The notes: a model not told the origin generated them from the letters alone. 64,000 bases of DNA from Erwinia sp. HDF1-3R (GCF_039621855.1 NZ_CP155071.1:2976001-3040000); one strand, 5' to 3'; numbered from the stretch's first letter, positions 46,179-55,345 are shown. Program-made: numbers and translations.

Positions 46179-47240
46179 TCAGGGTAAAGAGGGTGCAGGG
46201 CCAAACCCTGCACGCAGTAATCCGGCCGCGGCGGCGAAATGCAGGCAGGCGTTGATATCAAGGGAGCGAAATGCCCTTTCGCGCAGGGCGATCGTAAGGT
46301 GGTGCTGCGGGCCGAAGGTCAGCTCGCGCTCGCCGTCCACGGCGAGGGTGCCCTCACGGAGCAGGGGGCGCTGAGGCTGCGCCACATTCAGGCGCTGCCA
46401 GCTGCGGATCGCCACGCGATCGACGATGCCGGGCGCAACGGGTGCCAGCAGCTCTCCGCCGCCGGGCCCAAAGGTGATCTGCAGGCCGCCCGCTTCCCGT
46501 CGCCCAACCGGCTGTAACAGGCCACCGATAGCCGACAGCCCCACCGCGTGCGGTTCGGCAAAGCTAAGGAACAGCTGTGACAGGCCGCCGCTGCCCCACA
46601 CCGATCGCGCGCCAATAAACCGTTCGTCAGTGATGGCGGCGTCCACCAGGGCAATATCGCGCTGTGTGGCACCCTGGCCATCGCTCAGGGTGATATCCAG
46701 CCACTTATTCCACACCAGCGCCTGCGCGGCAGGAATGCGTCCGCTGGCGTACAGCCCAAGCGCCAGGCCCAGCACCGTCGGCTCGCGCAGCTCCGGCCAG
46801 GCGTTGTTGGTGCCGGTAGAAAGCCCGACAATCGGCACGCTGCCGCAGTGTCGCGCCACGGCCCGCAGCGTGCCGTCGCCCCCCAGCACCACAATCGCCG
46901 CCGCGCCTGTTTCGCACAGCATTGCGGCGGCCTGGAAGCTGTCGTGCACCGTGGCGCTGACCGCCATCGGCAGCCAGCTAAGCTGCGGCAGCCGCCGGTC
47001 AGGCCGCTGCGCCTGCTCACGCAGCAGCAGCGCGCGCAGCCCTTCGCGATCCGGCATCATGCGCACTTCCCGGATGCCGCAGCCTGCCAGCGCGACCATC
47101 ATACGCAGCAGCAGATTGACCCGCTCGGCCAGCGGCAGCGAGCCCGCATGACCGGTAACGCGGCGAATATCGCGGGCGGATACCGGGTTGGCAATGATGC
47201 CGACCCAGGGGGCGGAAGGGGCTGTATCTGGCGCGGTCAT
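46179..47240 (-). CDS. acoX: AcoX, NAD-kinase-fold protein of the acetoin operon
   Basis: A 353-aa protein with an ATP-NAD/AcoX kinase fold (GIIANPVSARDIRRVTGHAG; AAAIVVLGGDGTLRAVARHCG with the GGDGT motif; GLSTGTNNAWPE). AcoX is regularly found in acetoin clusters; its exact role is unclear. I place the start at 47240 because GGAGG precedes it and because the sigma-54 promoter at 47275-47289 puts the transcript start inside the longer frame that begins at 47273. Confidence 0.88.
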   Translation of the reverse strand: MTAPDTAPSAPWVGIIANPVSARDIRRVTGHAGSLPLAERVNLLLRMMVALAGCGIREVRMMPDREGLRALLLREQAQRPDRRLPQLSWLPMAVSATVHDSFQAAAMLCETGAAAIVVLGGDGTLRAVARHCGSVPIVGLSTGTNNAWPELREPTVLGLALGLYASGRIPAAQALVWNKWLDITLSDGQGATQRDIALVDAAITDERFIGARSVWGSGGLSQLFLSFAEPHAVGLSAIGGLLQPVGRREAGGLQITFGPGGGELLAPVAPGIVDRVAIRSWQRLNVAQPQRPLLREGTLAVDGERELTFGPQHHLTIALRERAFRSLDINACLHFAAAAGLLRAGFGPAPSLP

Positions 47241-47274
47241 CGGCTTTCCTCCGGGGTTATCTGTCAGAGACAAC

Positions 47275-47289
47275 GCAAAGGATGTGCCA
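47275..47289 (-). promoter_or_regulatory. Sigma-54 promoter of acoXABC
   Basis: Read on the minus strand: TGGCACATCCTTTGC, a match to TGGCAC-N5-TTGC with exact GG-N10-GC spacing. The expected start of transcription is near 47264, 24 bases before the AcoX start codon. The linked activator AcoR is of the sigma-54 type. Confidence 0.85.
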
Positions 47290-47372
47290 ATACTGTAAAT
47301 AACATGTTAAATATATGTTTATAAGAAGGTTATCGACCGGGCATCACCAGGGGGTCAGCGAGAAGTGTTACA

Positions 47373-47433
47373 GGTGTCACCGGGTACAGGCTGTCACAGC
47401 GGGACAGGTGTCACCCCAGGGACAGGTGTCACC
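47373..47433. promoter_or_regulatory. Three GGTGTCACC sites, likely AcoR enhancer elements
   Basis: GGTGTCACC, a near-perfect 9-bp palindrome, occurs at 47373-47381, 47407-47415 and 47425-47433; the last two lie in an exact 18-bp tandem duplication. The sites sit 85-145 bases upstream of the -24 element, a usual enhancer distance. Binding by AcoR is inference. Confidence 0.5.
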
Positions 47434-47436
47434 CCA

Positions 47437-47632
47437 GGGACTGATACAGCCTGCGGTTACAATGTGCTGAACGGGTGTTAATCGCGGGACTGATACAGCC
47501 TGCGGTTACAATGTGCTGAACGGGTGTTAACCGCGGGACTGATACAGCCTGCGGTTACAATGTGCTGAACGGGTATTAACCGCGGGACTGATACAGCCTG
47601 CGATTACAATGTGCGGGACAGGTGTTAACCCT
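47437..47632. repeat. Four tandem copies of a 49-bp repeat upstream of the aco promoter
   Basis: Copies start at 47437, 47486, 47535 and 47584, each beginning gggactgatacagcctgcg; the first three differ by single bases and the last is changed at its end. The array fills the space between acoR and the aco promoter. No open frame. It ends five bases before the acoR stop codon. Confidence 0.92.
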
Positions 47633-47636
47633 GGGA

Positions 47637-49646
47637 TTAATGCAGAGCGTCGTTACGATTGGGAGAGCGGATGCCAAAACGCTGCATACGACGATAGAGC
47701 GTCATCCGGCTGATGCCCATCTGGCGGGCAACCGCGCTGAGGTTCCAGCGCGCGGCGCGCAGATACTGCATCAGCAGCTGTTTCTCAGGCAGCGGGGCGG
47801 GAGCGATATCGGGCGGTAGTGGATAAGGCGGATGCCGTAAGGCCATCTCATGACTCGCTATCGACGGGGCATTCACTATCGACGGGGCATTCGCTCCGCG
47901 ATTGAGGAGGCTTTCCGGCAGATCATGGACTTCAATACGTTCGCCATCGCAGATCGCCGTGGCGTAATCAAGCGCGTTGCTCAGTTCACGCAGGTTGCCG
48001 GGCCAGCGGTGCTGACGCAGACATTCCCGGGCCGCCGCACTGAGCTGCACCTTCCCGCCGAGCATTTTGTCGATCAGCCAGTCAAGATCGCTGCGCTGGC
48101 GCAGCGGCGGAAGGGAGATAAGCGCCCCCTGCAGGCGATAGTAGAGATCGGCACGAAAGCGCCCCTCTTCGACCCGCTTCTCCAGCGCGTGATGCGAAGC
48201 GGATAATACCCGGATATCCACCGCCACCGGCTGTGAGGCACCCACGGACAGCACTTCCCGTTCGGCCAGCACCCGCAGCAGCCGCGTTTGCATCTCCAGC
48301 GGCATATCGCCAATCTCATCGAGAAACAGGGTACCGCCGTCGGCCTCGCGGATCAGCCCGCGCCGCGCCTTACTGCCCGCCCCGGTAAAGCTGCCGGGCA
48401 GGTGGCCGAAAAGCTCGCTTTCGATCAGCGCCGCCGGGATGGCCGCGCAGTTGACCGCAATGAACGGCCTGTCGCGGCGGTCGCTGGCCTGGTGATACGC
48501 CCGGGCAAACACCTCTTTACCGCAGCCGGTTTCGCCGTGCACCACCAGATTCAGCGGCGCCGCGAGCAGCCGAGCCGCGCGCTGTAGCTGCTGCTCCAGC
48601 AACATATCGCCCCCGCTCAGCGCTGCCAGCGGGGCAGGCAGCCGTGCTGGCGCGGTAATCACCTGTCGTGCAGGTCGTCGCGCAGGCTGCTGTGCCGTGA
48701 CATAGAGCCGTTCACCGCTGTTAATCCTCTCCAGCGTGCCCTGCTGACCCCTGGCGCTGGCCAGCCAGTCCGGGAGGCAGTCAAGGGTGGTATTAAACAG
48801 CTGCTCAATCGGCATGCCCAGTAGCGTACTGCGGGCGTGAGGCGATGGCGCCGCGATCCCCAGCTCTTTTTCCAACATACGCTGGGCGCGATGATTATGA
48901 CCGGCCACCCGACCGCTGGCGTCAAAGGCGATCAGGAAATCCGGGCTGACCTCGACAAAGGGTGAGGCCGGGCTGAGTTGTAACACCCAGTCTGAGCGGT
49001 GTCGATGCCCGAACCAGGCGTTCTCTATCTGATGAGCGTAGAGTTTGGCGATCTGCAACGCCAGCTGCTGGCTCGCTTTTGGCTGCGGCGAGCTAAGCGC
49101 GGAGATATCCAGGATGGCGTTGAGCTGCCCCTGCGGATCGAACAGCGGCACCGCGCTACAGGTCAGAGGAATATGCGTGGCGTCGAAGTGATCGGCCTGA
49201 TGCACGGTTAGCGCCTTGCCGGTTGCCAGCGCGGTGCCGACTGCGCAGGTTCCCGCCCAGGCCTCTGACCAGTGCGCCCCGAGGTACAGCCCGGCGCGAC
49301 GCAGGCCGTCCTCCGCCGCGGAATCGCCAAGGTAATCAACCGTGACGCCCCGGGCATCGTTCAGCAACACCACATACCCGGCCCCGGCGATTTGCTTATA
49401 GAGCACGCTCAGCCCGTGATGCGCAATACGCCGAAACTCGTCGAGATCGTCACGGTGCTCGCGCAGCTCATGCCACGGCAGAATGCGGACATCCTGCATC
49501 CGGCTCGGGTCAAGGCCGTGTGACTCGACGCAGCGCTGCCAGGACTCCCGGATGGTAGGATCCTGCTGAAAACCGCCCCGCCGCAGGGCGGTATTGCTGA
49601 GGCTGTCTACGACGGTGGCAATATGGTCGCGCTGGCTCTGATTCAC
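47637..49646 (-). CDS. acoR: AcoR, sigma-54-dependent activator of the acetoin operon
   Basis: A 669-aa regulator: N-terminal GAF-type sensor region (residues about 60-210), central AAA+ domain with Walker A GETGCGKE, the sigma-54 contact loop as GSFTGA (Ser for the usual Ala) and FLDEIGDMP, and a C-terminal Fis-type helix-turn-helix (LSAVARQMGISRMTLYRRM). A short repeat NAPSIVNAPSIAS lies before the DNA-binding end. I prefer the GTG at 49646 after AGGAGA over the ATG at 49685. It should activate acoXABC in response to acetoin or a breakdown product. It is encoded upstream of the operon on the same strand. Confidence 0.9.
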   Translation of the reverse strand: MNQSQRDHIATVVDSLSNTALRRGGFQQDPTIRESWQRCVESHGLDPSRMQDVRILPWHELREHRDDLDEFRRIAHHGLSVLYKQIAGAGYVVLLNDARGVTVDYLGDSAAEDGLRRAGLYLGAHWSEAWAGTCAVGTALATGKALTVHQADHFDATHIPLTCSAVPLFDPQGQLNAILDISALSSPQPKASQQLALQIAKLYAHQIENAWFGHRHRSDWVLQLSPASPFVEVSPDFLIAFDASGRVAGHNHRAQRMLEKELGIAAPSPHARSTLLGMPIEQLFNTTLDCLPDWLASARGQQGTLERINSGERLYVTAQQPARRPARQVITAPARLPAPLAALSGGDMLLEQQLQRAARLLAAPLNLVVHGETGCGKEVFARAYHQASDRRDRPFIAVNCAAIPAALIESELFGHLPGSFTGAGSKARRGLIREADGGTLFLDEIGDMPLEMQTRLLRVLAEREVLSVGASQPVAVDIRVLSASHHALEKRVEEGRFRADLYYRLQGALISLPPLRQRSDLDWLIDKMLGGKVQLSAAARECLRQHRWPGNLRELSNALDYATAICDGERIEVHDLPESLLNRGANAPSIVNAPSIASHEMALRHPPYPLPPDIAPAPLPEKQLLMQYLRAARWNLSAVARQMGISRMTLYRRMQRFGIRSPNRNDALH

Positions 49647-49805
49647 GCTGGACTCTCCTGCGGGGCTTACGGGTATGCCGGACATTCACGGCAGGCAACA
49701 GAAAAAGCGGCATAAACAGCCCCTGTCTGTATGCAGAGTAATAAGCGAGCCGGGTTTTACAAGGGACAGGAGGGGATTCTGTGATCGCCTGCAAAGCGTG
49801 GCGTG

Positions 49806-50426
49806 TTAGCTAAGCAGCTGCATCAGCCCGGCGATCATCGGCTGCATCTCTTCGGGCGTCGCGCCCGTTTTCCCCAGCACCCGCATTCCCTGCTGGAGCG
49901 TGAGCAGCAGCTTAGCGATAACGGCCGCCTCCAATCCGGTGTGCAGCGAACCGTCGCGCTGCGCTTCCGCCGCCAGTTCGCAGAGCTGTGCTTCACGTTT
50001 GCGATGCTGGGCCGCAATGCGCCCGGCGATCTCTTCATCGGCCACGGCCAGCTCAGCGGCGGTTTCAACCACCATGCAGCCCGTCCGGCCCGCCGGCCCG
50101 GTACTGTCCCGGGAGTAGTGCTGCAACAGCGCCTCGATTTTGTTACGGCCGCTGCTTTGCTCCGCCAGGCAGGTGCGGATTGCCTCCGCCCGCAGCAGCA
50201 TATAGCGGTCCAGCGCCGCCAGAAACAGCCCGCGCTTGTCGCCCCAGGCCTTATAGATGCTGCCGGACGTCAGCCCCAGCGCGCCATTGAGATCCGAGAT
50301 GGACGAGCCATGGTAGCCATATTCGCTAAAGCGAATGATGGCTTTATCCAGTACCGCGTCCCCGTCAAATTCACGGGGACGGCCAGGGCGAAGAGTCAGT
50401 GCGGTTTTCGTATTCATGCGAATCAT
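49806..50426 (-). CDS. TetR/AcrR-family transcriptional repressor
   Basis: A 206-aa protein with a TetR helix-turn-helix (DAVLDKAIIRFSEYGYHGSS; LNGALGLTSGSIYKAWGDKR) and a ligand-binding C-terminal domain with a Cys near residue 117 (TGCMVVETAAELA), a pattern frequent in TetR proteins of quinone or aldehyde stress. An ATG at 50417 is an alternative start; neither has a strong ribosome-binding site. No obvious target gene is divergent, so its regulon is unknown. Confidence 0.88.
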   Translation of the reverse strand: MIRMNTKTALTLRPGRPREFDGDAVLDKAIIRFSEYGYHGSSISDLNGALGLTSGSIYKAWGDKRGLFLAALDRYMLLRAEAIRTCLAEQSSGRNKIEALLQHYSRDSTGPAGRTGCMVVETAAELAVADEEIAGRIAAQHRKREAQLCELAAEAQRDGSLHTGLEAAVIAKLLLTLQQGMRVLGKTGATPEEMQPMIAGLMQLLS

Positions 50427-50562
50427 TATAGAGAACGCTCGTTTCCGAAGGAACAGGTTCCGGCTAAGTAATACGTCGGCAACACCATCCCATCAACGTT
50501 GGGATAGTCTGCCAGCCGCTCTGCGGTGAAATGGGATAGACCCGTTCCCCCTTCAGGCCGCA

Positions 50563-51210
50563 TTAATCAATGACGATATTCATGCGGGCGGCCAGGCGCA
50601 GGAGGATCTCAAGCGTCTTTCGGTCATGAATAACGGCCCGGGTGTCCACTATCGCCAGCGCGCCGTGTTGAATGCGATCGCCAAAGAACACCCAGGCATT
50701 GCCCTGATGCTGGCGTGATGGCCACTCCAGCCCCTGAATATCCGCATGCTGCTGATAAATGTGTTCAGCCCACTCCCGGGTAAAGGCATATTCATCGGCC
50801 TCACAGTGGATCAGCTTCTTACCGGCGCGCATTTTCACCACCGAGGTGTGATCAATACGAGCCACGACCAGATCCTGCTGGAGGATAAGCTCGCTGTGGC
50901 TTTTATCGATCAGGTTTTTCTGCGCAAAGACGATCTTGCTTTGTGAGACGTCGACATCATGAAAGAGGACTTCACAGATGGCGACCGCGGTGCTTTCGCC
51001 GGCGTAGAGGGTGGGGATAACGCGCTGCGTAACGCTGTTGCCGATTGGGCTGAAACGCGCATCGCCGTGGAGCGTATTATTGAAGCCGTTTCCCTGATAG
51101 AGGGAGGGATGGAGCCGAAACAGATGCCTCCCTGCATCAAGAGTTTTCCTTTCAATCTCCAGGTTGCCATGGGGTTTGGGAAAGGGTGTGGGCAGACCCT
51201 TTTTAGCCAT
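50563..51210 (-). CDS. RES-domain toxin of a RES/Xre-type toxin-antitoxin pair
   Basis: A 215-aa protein. The RES fold is indicated by RHLFRLHPSLY, DARFSPIGN, and LYAGESTAVAICEVLFHD (Arg, Tyr/Ser and Glu of the family core), with a C-terminal helical part. RES toxins degrade or modify NAD+ in the target cell. The ATG at 51210 lies inside the last codons of the antitoxin-like gene (8-base overlap), so both are co-translated. Confidence 0.8.
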   Translation of the reverse strand: MAKKGLPTPFPKPHGNLEIERKTLDAGRHLFRLHPSLYQGNGFNNTLHGDARFSPIGNSVTQRVIPTLYAGESTAVAICEVLFHDVDVSQSKIVFAQKNLIDKSHSELILQQDLVVARIDHTSVVKMRAGKKLIHCEADEYAFTREWAEHIYQQHADIQGLEWPSRQHQGNAWVFFGDRIQHGALAIVDTRAVIHDRKTLEILLRLAARMNIVID

Positions 51211-51922
51211 GCTGGATGCCATCCTTAGCCGCCAGGGCTGCACGTATAACCTGACCTTTGTCGCGGGTTAGCAGATCCCTGGGCTCCTGCCCGCCCAGCC
51301 AGCTGTTACCGCTGCTGAACCAGTATGCCAGCGACCAGCCACTTTTCTCATCGCCAAAAATATCCAGTATCTCTTTTACCACCGGCAGCGGCTGATAGGC
51401 ATCGTCAAGACAGTACCGGGGATACAGGTTTTTCCCCCGCCACGAGATAGCAAAGATTTTGTTTCGACGCTTCCAGGTATTCGGTCCGGCGCTGCGGTTT
51501 TTGTTTTCAAACCCCACGGCATCAGAAAGCTGGCTGGCATCCAGCCACTCTGTTTCCGCGACGATCTGGTTTCTCAGGTTCTCCTTACGCTGGTTATTCT
51601 CAGCGCGGTACTCCTCAAACCCGGCAAAAATATCAAAGGCGGCGTCTTGCTTCGCGTCAGGGGTCGCCTTGACCTCACCCTCTTTCACGCTGGCAAAGGC
51701 ATTGCTCAGCCCCAGCGAGGCCAGGAAGGCGTTAGTTTTATCTTCAACACCCTTTTCATCCGGCAGTTGCGCGTCAGGCTTACGCCCGGAACGGTTCCTT
51801 ACCGGGATAACCAGGTACTGCACGTCAGTATCGGTTTCAAGCATCCGCATGGCGCGTGCATCCACCAGTACGGGCCACTGATAGCGCACGGTCGGCGCGA
51901 CCCTCTTCTCTTTCGCTGGCAT
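51203..51922 (-). CDS. Antitoxin partner of the RES toxin, long N-terminal extension
   Basis: A 239-aa protein; the ATG at 51922 follows AGGAG, so the upstream frame is not used. The last 100 residues match the toxin-binding pattern of Xre/MbcA/ParS antitoxins (QPLPVVKEILDIFGDEKSGW; LAYWFSSGNSWLGGQEPRDLL), preceded by a helix-turn-helix-like stretch (LDASQLSDAVGFENKNRS). It is much longer than typical antitoxins (about 130-160 aa) and starts with a roughly 100-residue domain of unknown function. Probably also a DNA-binding autorepressor. Confidence 0.75.
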   Translation of the reverse strand: MPAKEKRVAPTVRYQWPVLVDARAMRMLETDTDVQYLVIPVRNRSGRKPDAQLPDEKGVEDKTNAFLASLGLSNAFASVKEGEVKATPDAKQDAAFDIFAGFEEYRAENNQRKENLRNQIVAETEWLDASQLSDAVGFENKNRSAGPNTWKRRNKIFAISWRGKNLYPRYCLDDAYQPLPVVKEILDIFGDEKSGWSLAYWFSSGNSWLGGQEPRDLLTRDKGQVIRAALAAKDGIQHG

Positions 51923-51960
51923 AACCCACTCCTGATAGCCTGATGATGTTGTGTATATTG

Positions 51961-51975
51961 AGTATATAGCATACT
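51961..51975. promoter_or_regulatory. Candidate operator of the RES toxin-antitoxin pair
   Basis: AGTATATAGCATACT has 5-bp inverted arms, lies 39 bases upstream of the antitoxin start and sits in AT-rich DNA with further gtatat copies. Autoregulation is usual for such pairs; the site itself is inferred. Confidence 0.4.
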
Positions 51976-52172
51976 TTTTAAACATCAAGCGAGGCGTGTA
52001 GAGGGTAAGCCAGGAATGGGTGAGCCGTTCAGCGCTACGCTTTCCCCCGGCACCAGTAGACCATAACACAGGCAGGATCGCGGTTGAGGTGGTGTTCATT
52101 AAGCAGGCAGCGGCGGATGGCGTACTGTCTGAAATTCCCTCTCTGAGCCGGTATCCGTCAGGCGTTTCTGTC

Positions 52173-52187
52173 TGTTATCAGCTAACA
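52173..52187. promoter_or_regulatory. Dyad upstream of amn
   Basis: TGTTATCAGCTAACA (TGTTA-N5-TAACA), 37 bases before the amn start. E. coli amn is controlled by PhoB; this region does not give a clean Pho box, so the bound factor is unknown. Confidence 0.3.
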
Positions 52188-52223
52188 TACTGTAAAGCCA
52201 CCAATTAAGAGCGGGACAAAACC

Positions 52224-53684
52224 ATGACTCAGCCTGTTGCTCCACAGGGCCTTAGCGTTCACGAGGCGCTGGATAAACTCGATTCACTCTATGAACAGGC
52301 GGTAACCGCGCTGCGCGAGGCGATTGTTGACTACGTCAGCAGCGGCACGCTGCCGGATGAGGCGCAGCGTGCCAGCGGACTGTTTGTCTACCCCGAACTG
52401 CGCGTCAGCTGGCACGGCGACGGCCCCGGACACCGACTGTCGCGCGCCTTTGGCCGCTTTACCCAGCCAGGCCGCTATACCACCACCGTCACCCGTCCGG
52501 CGCTGTTTCGTCACTATCTGACCGAACAGCTGGAAATGCTGGCCAGCGAATACCCGATCACGCTTGACGTTCGCCCCTCACAGCAGGAGATCCCCTACCC
52601 CTATGTGATTGATGGCTCCAGTATGACGCTGGATCGATCCATGAGCGCCGGGCTGGCCAGACACTTCCCGAATACCGAGCTGGCACAGATCGGTGATGAA
52701 AATGCCGATGGCCTCTATCAGCCCGGCGAACAGTTTCCGCTGTCGCATTTCGATGCGCTGCGCACCGACTTTTCACTGGCCCGGCTGCGCCACTATACCG
52801 GTACGCCGGTAGAACACTTCCAGCCATGGGTGCTGTTTACCAACTACACGCGCTACGTGGACGAATTTGTGCGCTGGAGCTGCGAGCAGATTGCCGACCC
52901 GAACTCTCCCTATGAGGCGCTCTCCTGCGCGGGTACGGTTTACCTCACCGCCGACACGCCGAACCCCCAGGAGACGCTCTCCGGCCTTGCCTGGAAGAAT
53001 CATCAGATGCCCGCCTGGCACCTGATTGCGAAGGAGGGTAAAGGAATTACGCTGATCAATATTGGCGTTGGCCCGTCTAACGCCAAGACCATCTGCGACC
53101 ATCTGGCGGTGCTGCGCCCGCATGCCTGGCTGATGATCGGCCACTGCGGTGGGCTGCGCGAGAGCCAGAGCATGGGCGATTACGTGCTGGCACACGCCTA
53201 CCTGCGCGATGACCACGTTCTTGATGCAGTGCTGCCGCCGGATATCCCGATCCCAAGCATTGCTGAAGTGCAGCGCGCGCTGTATGACGCTACCCGGCAC
53301 GTCAGCGGCAGGCCGGGCGAAGAGGTTAAGCAGCGGCTGCGCACCGGCACGGTAGTGACCACCGACGACCGCAACTGGGAGCTGCGCTATGCGGCTTCGG
53401 CGCGGCGCTTTAACCTTAGCCGCGCGGTGGCAGTGGATATGGAGAGCGCAACGATCGCCGCCCAGGGCTATCGCTTCCGCGTGCCTTACGGCACGCTGCT
53501 TTGCGTCTCCGATAAGCCAATTCACGGCGAGATCAAACTGCCGGGCCAGGCGAATCGCTTCTATGAGGGCGCCATCTCAGAGCACTTACAGATCGGTATC
53601 TACGCTATCGATCTGCTGCGCGCCGAGGGTGACAAGCTGCACTCCCGCAAGCTGCGCACCTTTAACGAACCGCCCTTCCGCTAA
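52224..53684 (+). CDS. amn: AMP nucleosidase
   Basis: A 486-aa protein, same length class as E. coli Amn (484). The N-terminal domain (ALDKLDSLYEQAVTALREAI; FVYPELRVSWHGDGP) is followed by a nucleoside-phosphorylase-like catalytic domain (ITLINIGVGPSNAKTICDHL; MIGHCGGLRESQSMGDYVLA; AVDMESATIAAQGYRFRVPYG). It hydrolyses AMP to adenine and ribose 5-phosphate and helps set adenylate pools. In E. coli it lies in the same chromosomal region as nac and tRNA-Asn genes. Single gene, convergent with livF. Confidence 0.95.
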   Translation: MTQPVAPQGLSVHEALDKLDSLYEQAVTALREAIVDYVSSGTLPDEAQRASGLFVYPELRVSWHGDGPGHRLSRAFGRFTQPGRYTTTVTRPALFRHYLTEQLEMLASEYPITLDVRPSQQEIPYPYVIDGSSMTLDRSMSAGLARHFPNTELAQIGDENADGLYQPGEQFPLSHFDALRTDFSLARLRHYTGTPVEHFQPWVLFTNYTRYVDEFVRWSCEQIADPNSPYEALSCAGTVYLTADTPNPQETLSGLAWKNHQMPAWHLIAKEGKGITLINIGVGPSNAKTICDHLAVLRPHAWLMIGHCGGLRESQSMGDYVLAHAYLRDDHVLDAVLPPDIPIPSIAEVQRALYDATRHVSGRPGEEVKQRLRTGTVVTTDDRNWELRYAASARRFNLSRAVAVDMESATIAAQGYRFRVPYGTLLCVSDKPIHGEIKLPGQANRFYEGAISEHLQIGIYAIDLLRAEGDKLHSRKLRTFNEPPFR

Positions 53685-53725
53685 CGGCGCTCAGGGCGGC
53701 TGGCTGCCGACCTGATGATCGCGGT

Positions 53726-53751
53726 GCCGACCCGACTTTACGTCGGGCGGC
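53726..53751. terminator. Hairpin between amn and livF stop codons
   Basis: Stem cccgac/gtcggg with additional gcc/ggc pairs outside. No clear T-run, so only a candidate bidirectional terminator. Confidence 0.35.
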
Positions 53752-53756
53752 GTCCC

Positions 53757-54473
53757 CTATACTCCGCCAAGATAAGCGCTGCGCACCGCCGGATCCATCA
53801 GCAGCGCCTGACCGCTGCCGCTTAGCTGGATCTGGCCGTTAACCATCACGTAGCCACGATCGGAGAGCTTCAGCGCGTGGCTGGCGTTCTGTTCCACCAG
53901 AAACAGCGTCATGCCTTCGCGGGTGAGATCGCGCAGTATCTGGAAAATCTGCTTTACCACAATCGGTGCCAGCCCCAGGCTCGGCTCATCCAAAAGCAGC
54001 AGTTTGGGTCGGCTCATCAGCGCGCGGGCTATCGCCAGCATCTGCTGTTCGCCGCCGGAGAGCGTCATCGCCCGCTGGGCGCGCCGCTCCTCCAGCCGGG
54101 GAAACAGCCCATACATTCGGGCCTTGTCGGCGTTCTGGTAGCGGCTACCAATCGGGATAGTACCCATCAGCAGGTTCTCCTCTACCGTCATATCCGGGAA
54201 TATCCGCCGCCCTTCCGGCGCCTGAGCAATACCGTTACTGGCGATAAAGTGGGTCGATTTGCGGCTGATATCTTCACCGCGATAGAGGATCTGACCGCCA
54301 GCAATCCGCGGCTGACCAAAGATCGACATCAGCAGCGTGGATTTTCCGGCCCCGTTCGCCCCAATCAGCGCTACCGTTTCCCCTTCGTTTACCGTCAGGG
54401 AAACGGCGTTCAGCGCCTGAATCTGGCCATAAAACACATCCACCTGGCGGAATTCGAGCAGCGTCTGACTCAT
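53757..54473 (-). CDS. livF: Branched-chain amino-acid ABC transporter ATPase LivF
   Basis: A 238-aa ABC ATPase with Walker A GANGAGKST, signature LSGGEQQMLAIAR and Walker B LLLLDEPSLGLAP, matching LivF. Last gene of livKHMGF, with a 4-base overlap to livG. Confidence 0.9.
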   Translation of the reverse strand: MSQTLLEFRQVDVFYGQIQALNAVSLTVNEGETVALIGANGAGKSTLLMSIFGQPRIAGGQILYRGEDISRKSTHFIASNGIAQAPEGRRIFPDMTVEENLLMGTIPIGSRYQNADKARMYGLFPRLEERRAQRAMTLSGGEQQMLAIARALMSRPKLLLLDEPSLGLAPIVVKQIFQILRDLTREGMTLFLVEQNASHALKLSDRGYVMVNGQIQLSGSGQALLMDPAVRSAYLGGV

Positions 54474-55345
54474 GGATTGAGATCCTCTTCATCGGCACCC
54501 AGATAGGCGGCAATGACCCGAGTATCAGCCTGGATTTCACGCGGCGCGCCGCTGGCAATCACCTCGCCATGGTCAAGCACAATCACCCGATCGGAGATCG
54601 TCATCACCATCCCCATATCATGCTCAATCAGCAGTACCGTTACGCCATGCTGCTGGCGCAAAAAGCGTACGATACGGGCGAGCGCCTCGGTTTCAATCGG
54701 ATTCAGCCCGGCGGCGGGTTCATCAAGACAGATAATCTCTGGCCCGGTACACATGGCGCGCGCGATCTCCAGCCTGCGCTGCTGCCCATAAGAGAGGGTG
54801 CCCGCCAGCCGGTTTGCGCAATCCTCCAGCCCCACCACCTCCAGCCAGTAAAATGCCCGATCCAGCGCCTGGCTTTCCGCCTGACGATAGCCGGGGGTAT
54901 TGAAGATACCGGCGATCAAATTGCGATTGGCCTGCATATGCTGCGCAACCAGCAGGTTTTCAATCACCGTCATCTCGCGAAACAGGCGGATATTCTGGAA
55001 GGTTCGCGCCAGGCCAGCGCGATTAACCAGATGCGCACCGCCAAACATTTTGTACCAGATGCGCGACCCCAGCCGTGCCGGATTAATCAGGTCGGCCGGA
55101 CGGATTTTCTGACCCAGAACCTGGACCACATCGGTCAGCTTTGCCTGCGCGTTGAGCCGAATTGAACCGCCGGAAGCGCGGTAAAAACCGGTCAGGCAGT
55201 TAAATACCGTGGTCTTTCCGGCCCCGTTCGGGCCAATCAGGGCGGTTATCGACCCCCGCTCCACCTCAAGGCTGACGTCGTTTAGCGCTTTGATCCCGCC
55301 AAAGTGCATCTTCAGGTGCGACACCTGCAAAATCGCATTGCTCAT
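54470..55345 (-). CDS. livG: Branched-chain amino-acid ABC transporter ATPase LivG
   Basis: A 291-aa ABC ATPase with Walker [10 protein letters not shown], the LivG-type insertion ([22 protein letters not shown]), signature [14 protein letters not shown] and Walker [14 protein letters not shown]. It pairs with LivF to power LivHM. Overlaps livM by 4 bases. Confidence 0.9.
   Translation of the reverse strand: MSNAILQVSHLKMHFGGIKALNDVSLEVERGSITALIGPNGAGKTTVFNCLTGFYRASGGSIRLNAQAKLTDVVQVLGQKIRPADLINPARLGSRIWYKMFGGAHLVNRAGLARTFQNIRLFREMTVIENLLVAQHMQANRNLIAGIFNTPGYRQAESQALDRAFYWLEVVGLEDCANRLAGTLSYGQQRRLEIARAMCTGPEIICLDEPAAGLNPIETEALARIVRFLRQQHGVTVLLIEHDMGMVMTISDRVIVLDHGEVIASGAPREIQADTRVIAAYLGADEEDLNP

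Noticed and set aside
47437..47632. CRISPR array or plasmid iteron origin
   Set aside because: No spacers between the 49-bp copies; no replication gene nearby, and the neighbours are acoR and the aco promoter.
52160..52200. Pho box before amn
   Set aside because: CTGT units occur but not with the 11-base spacing needed; only a weak dyad remains.
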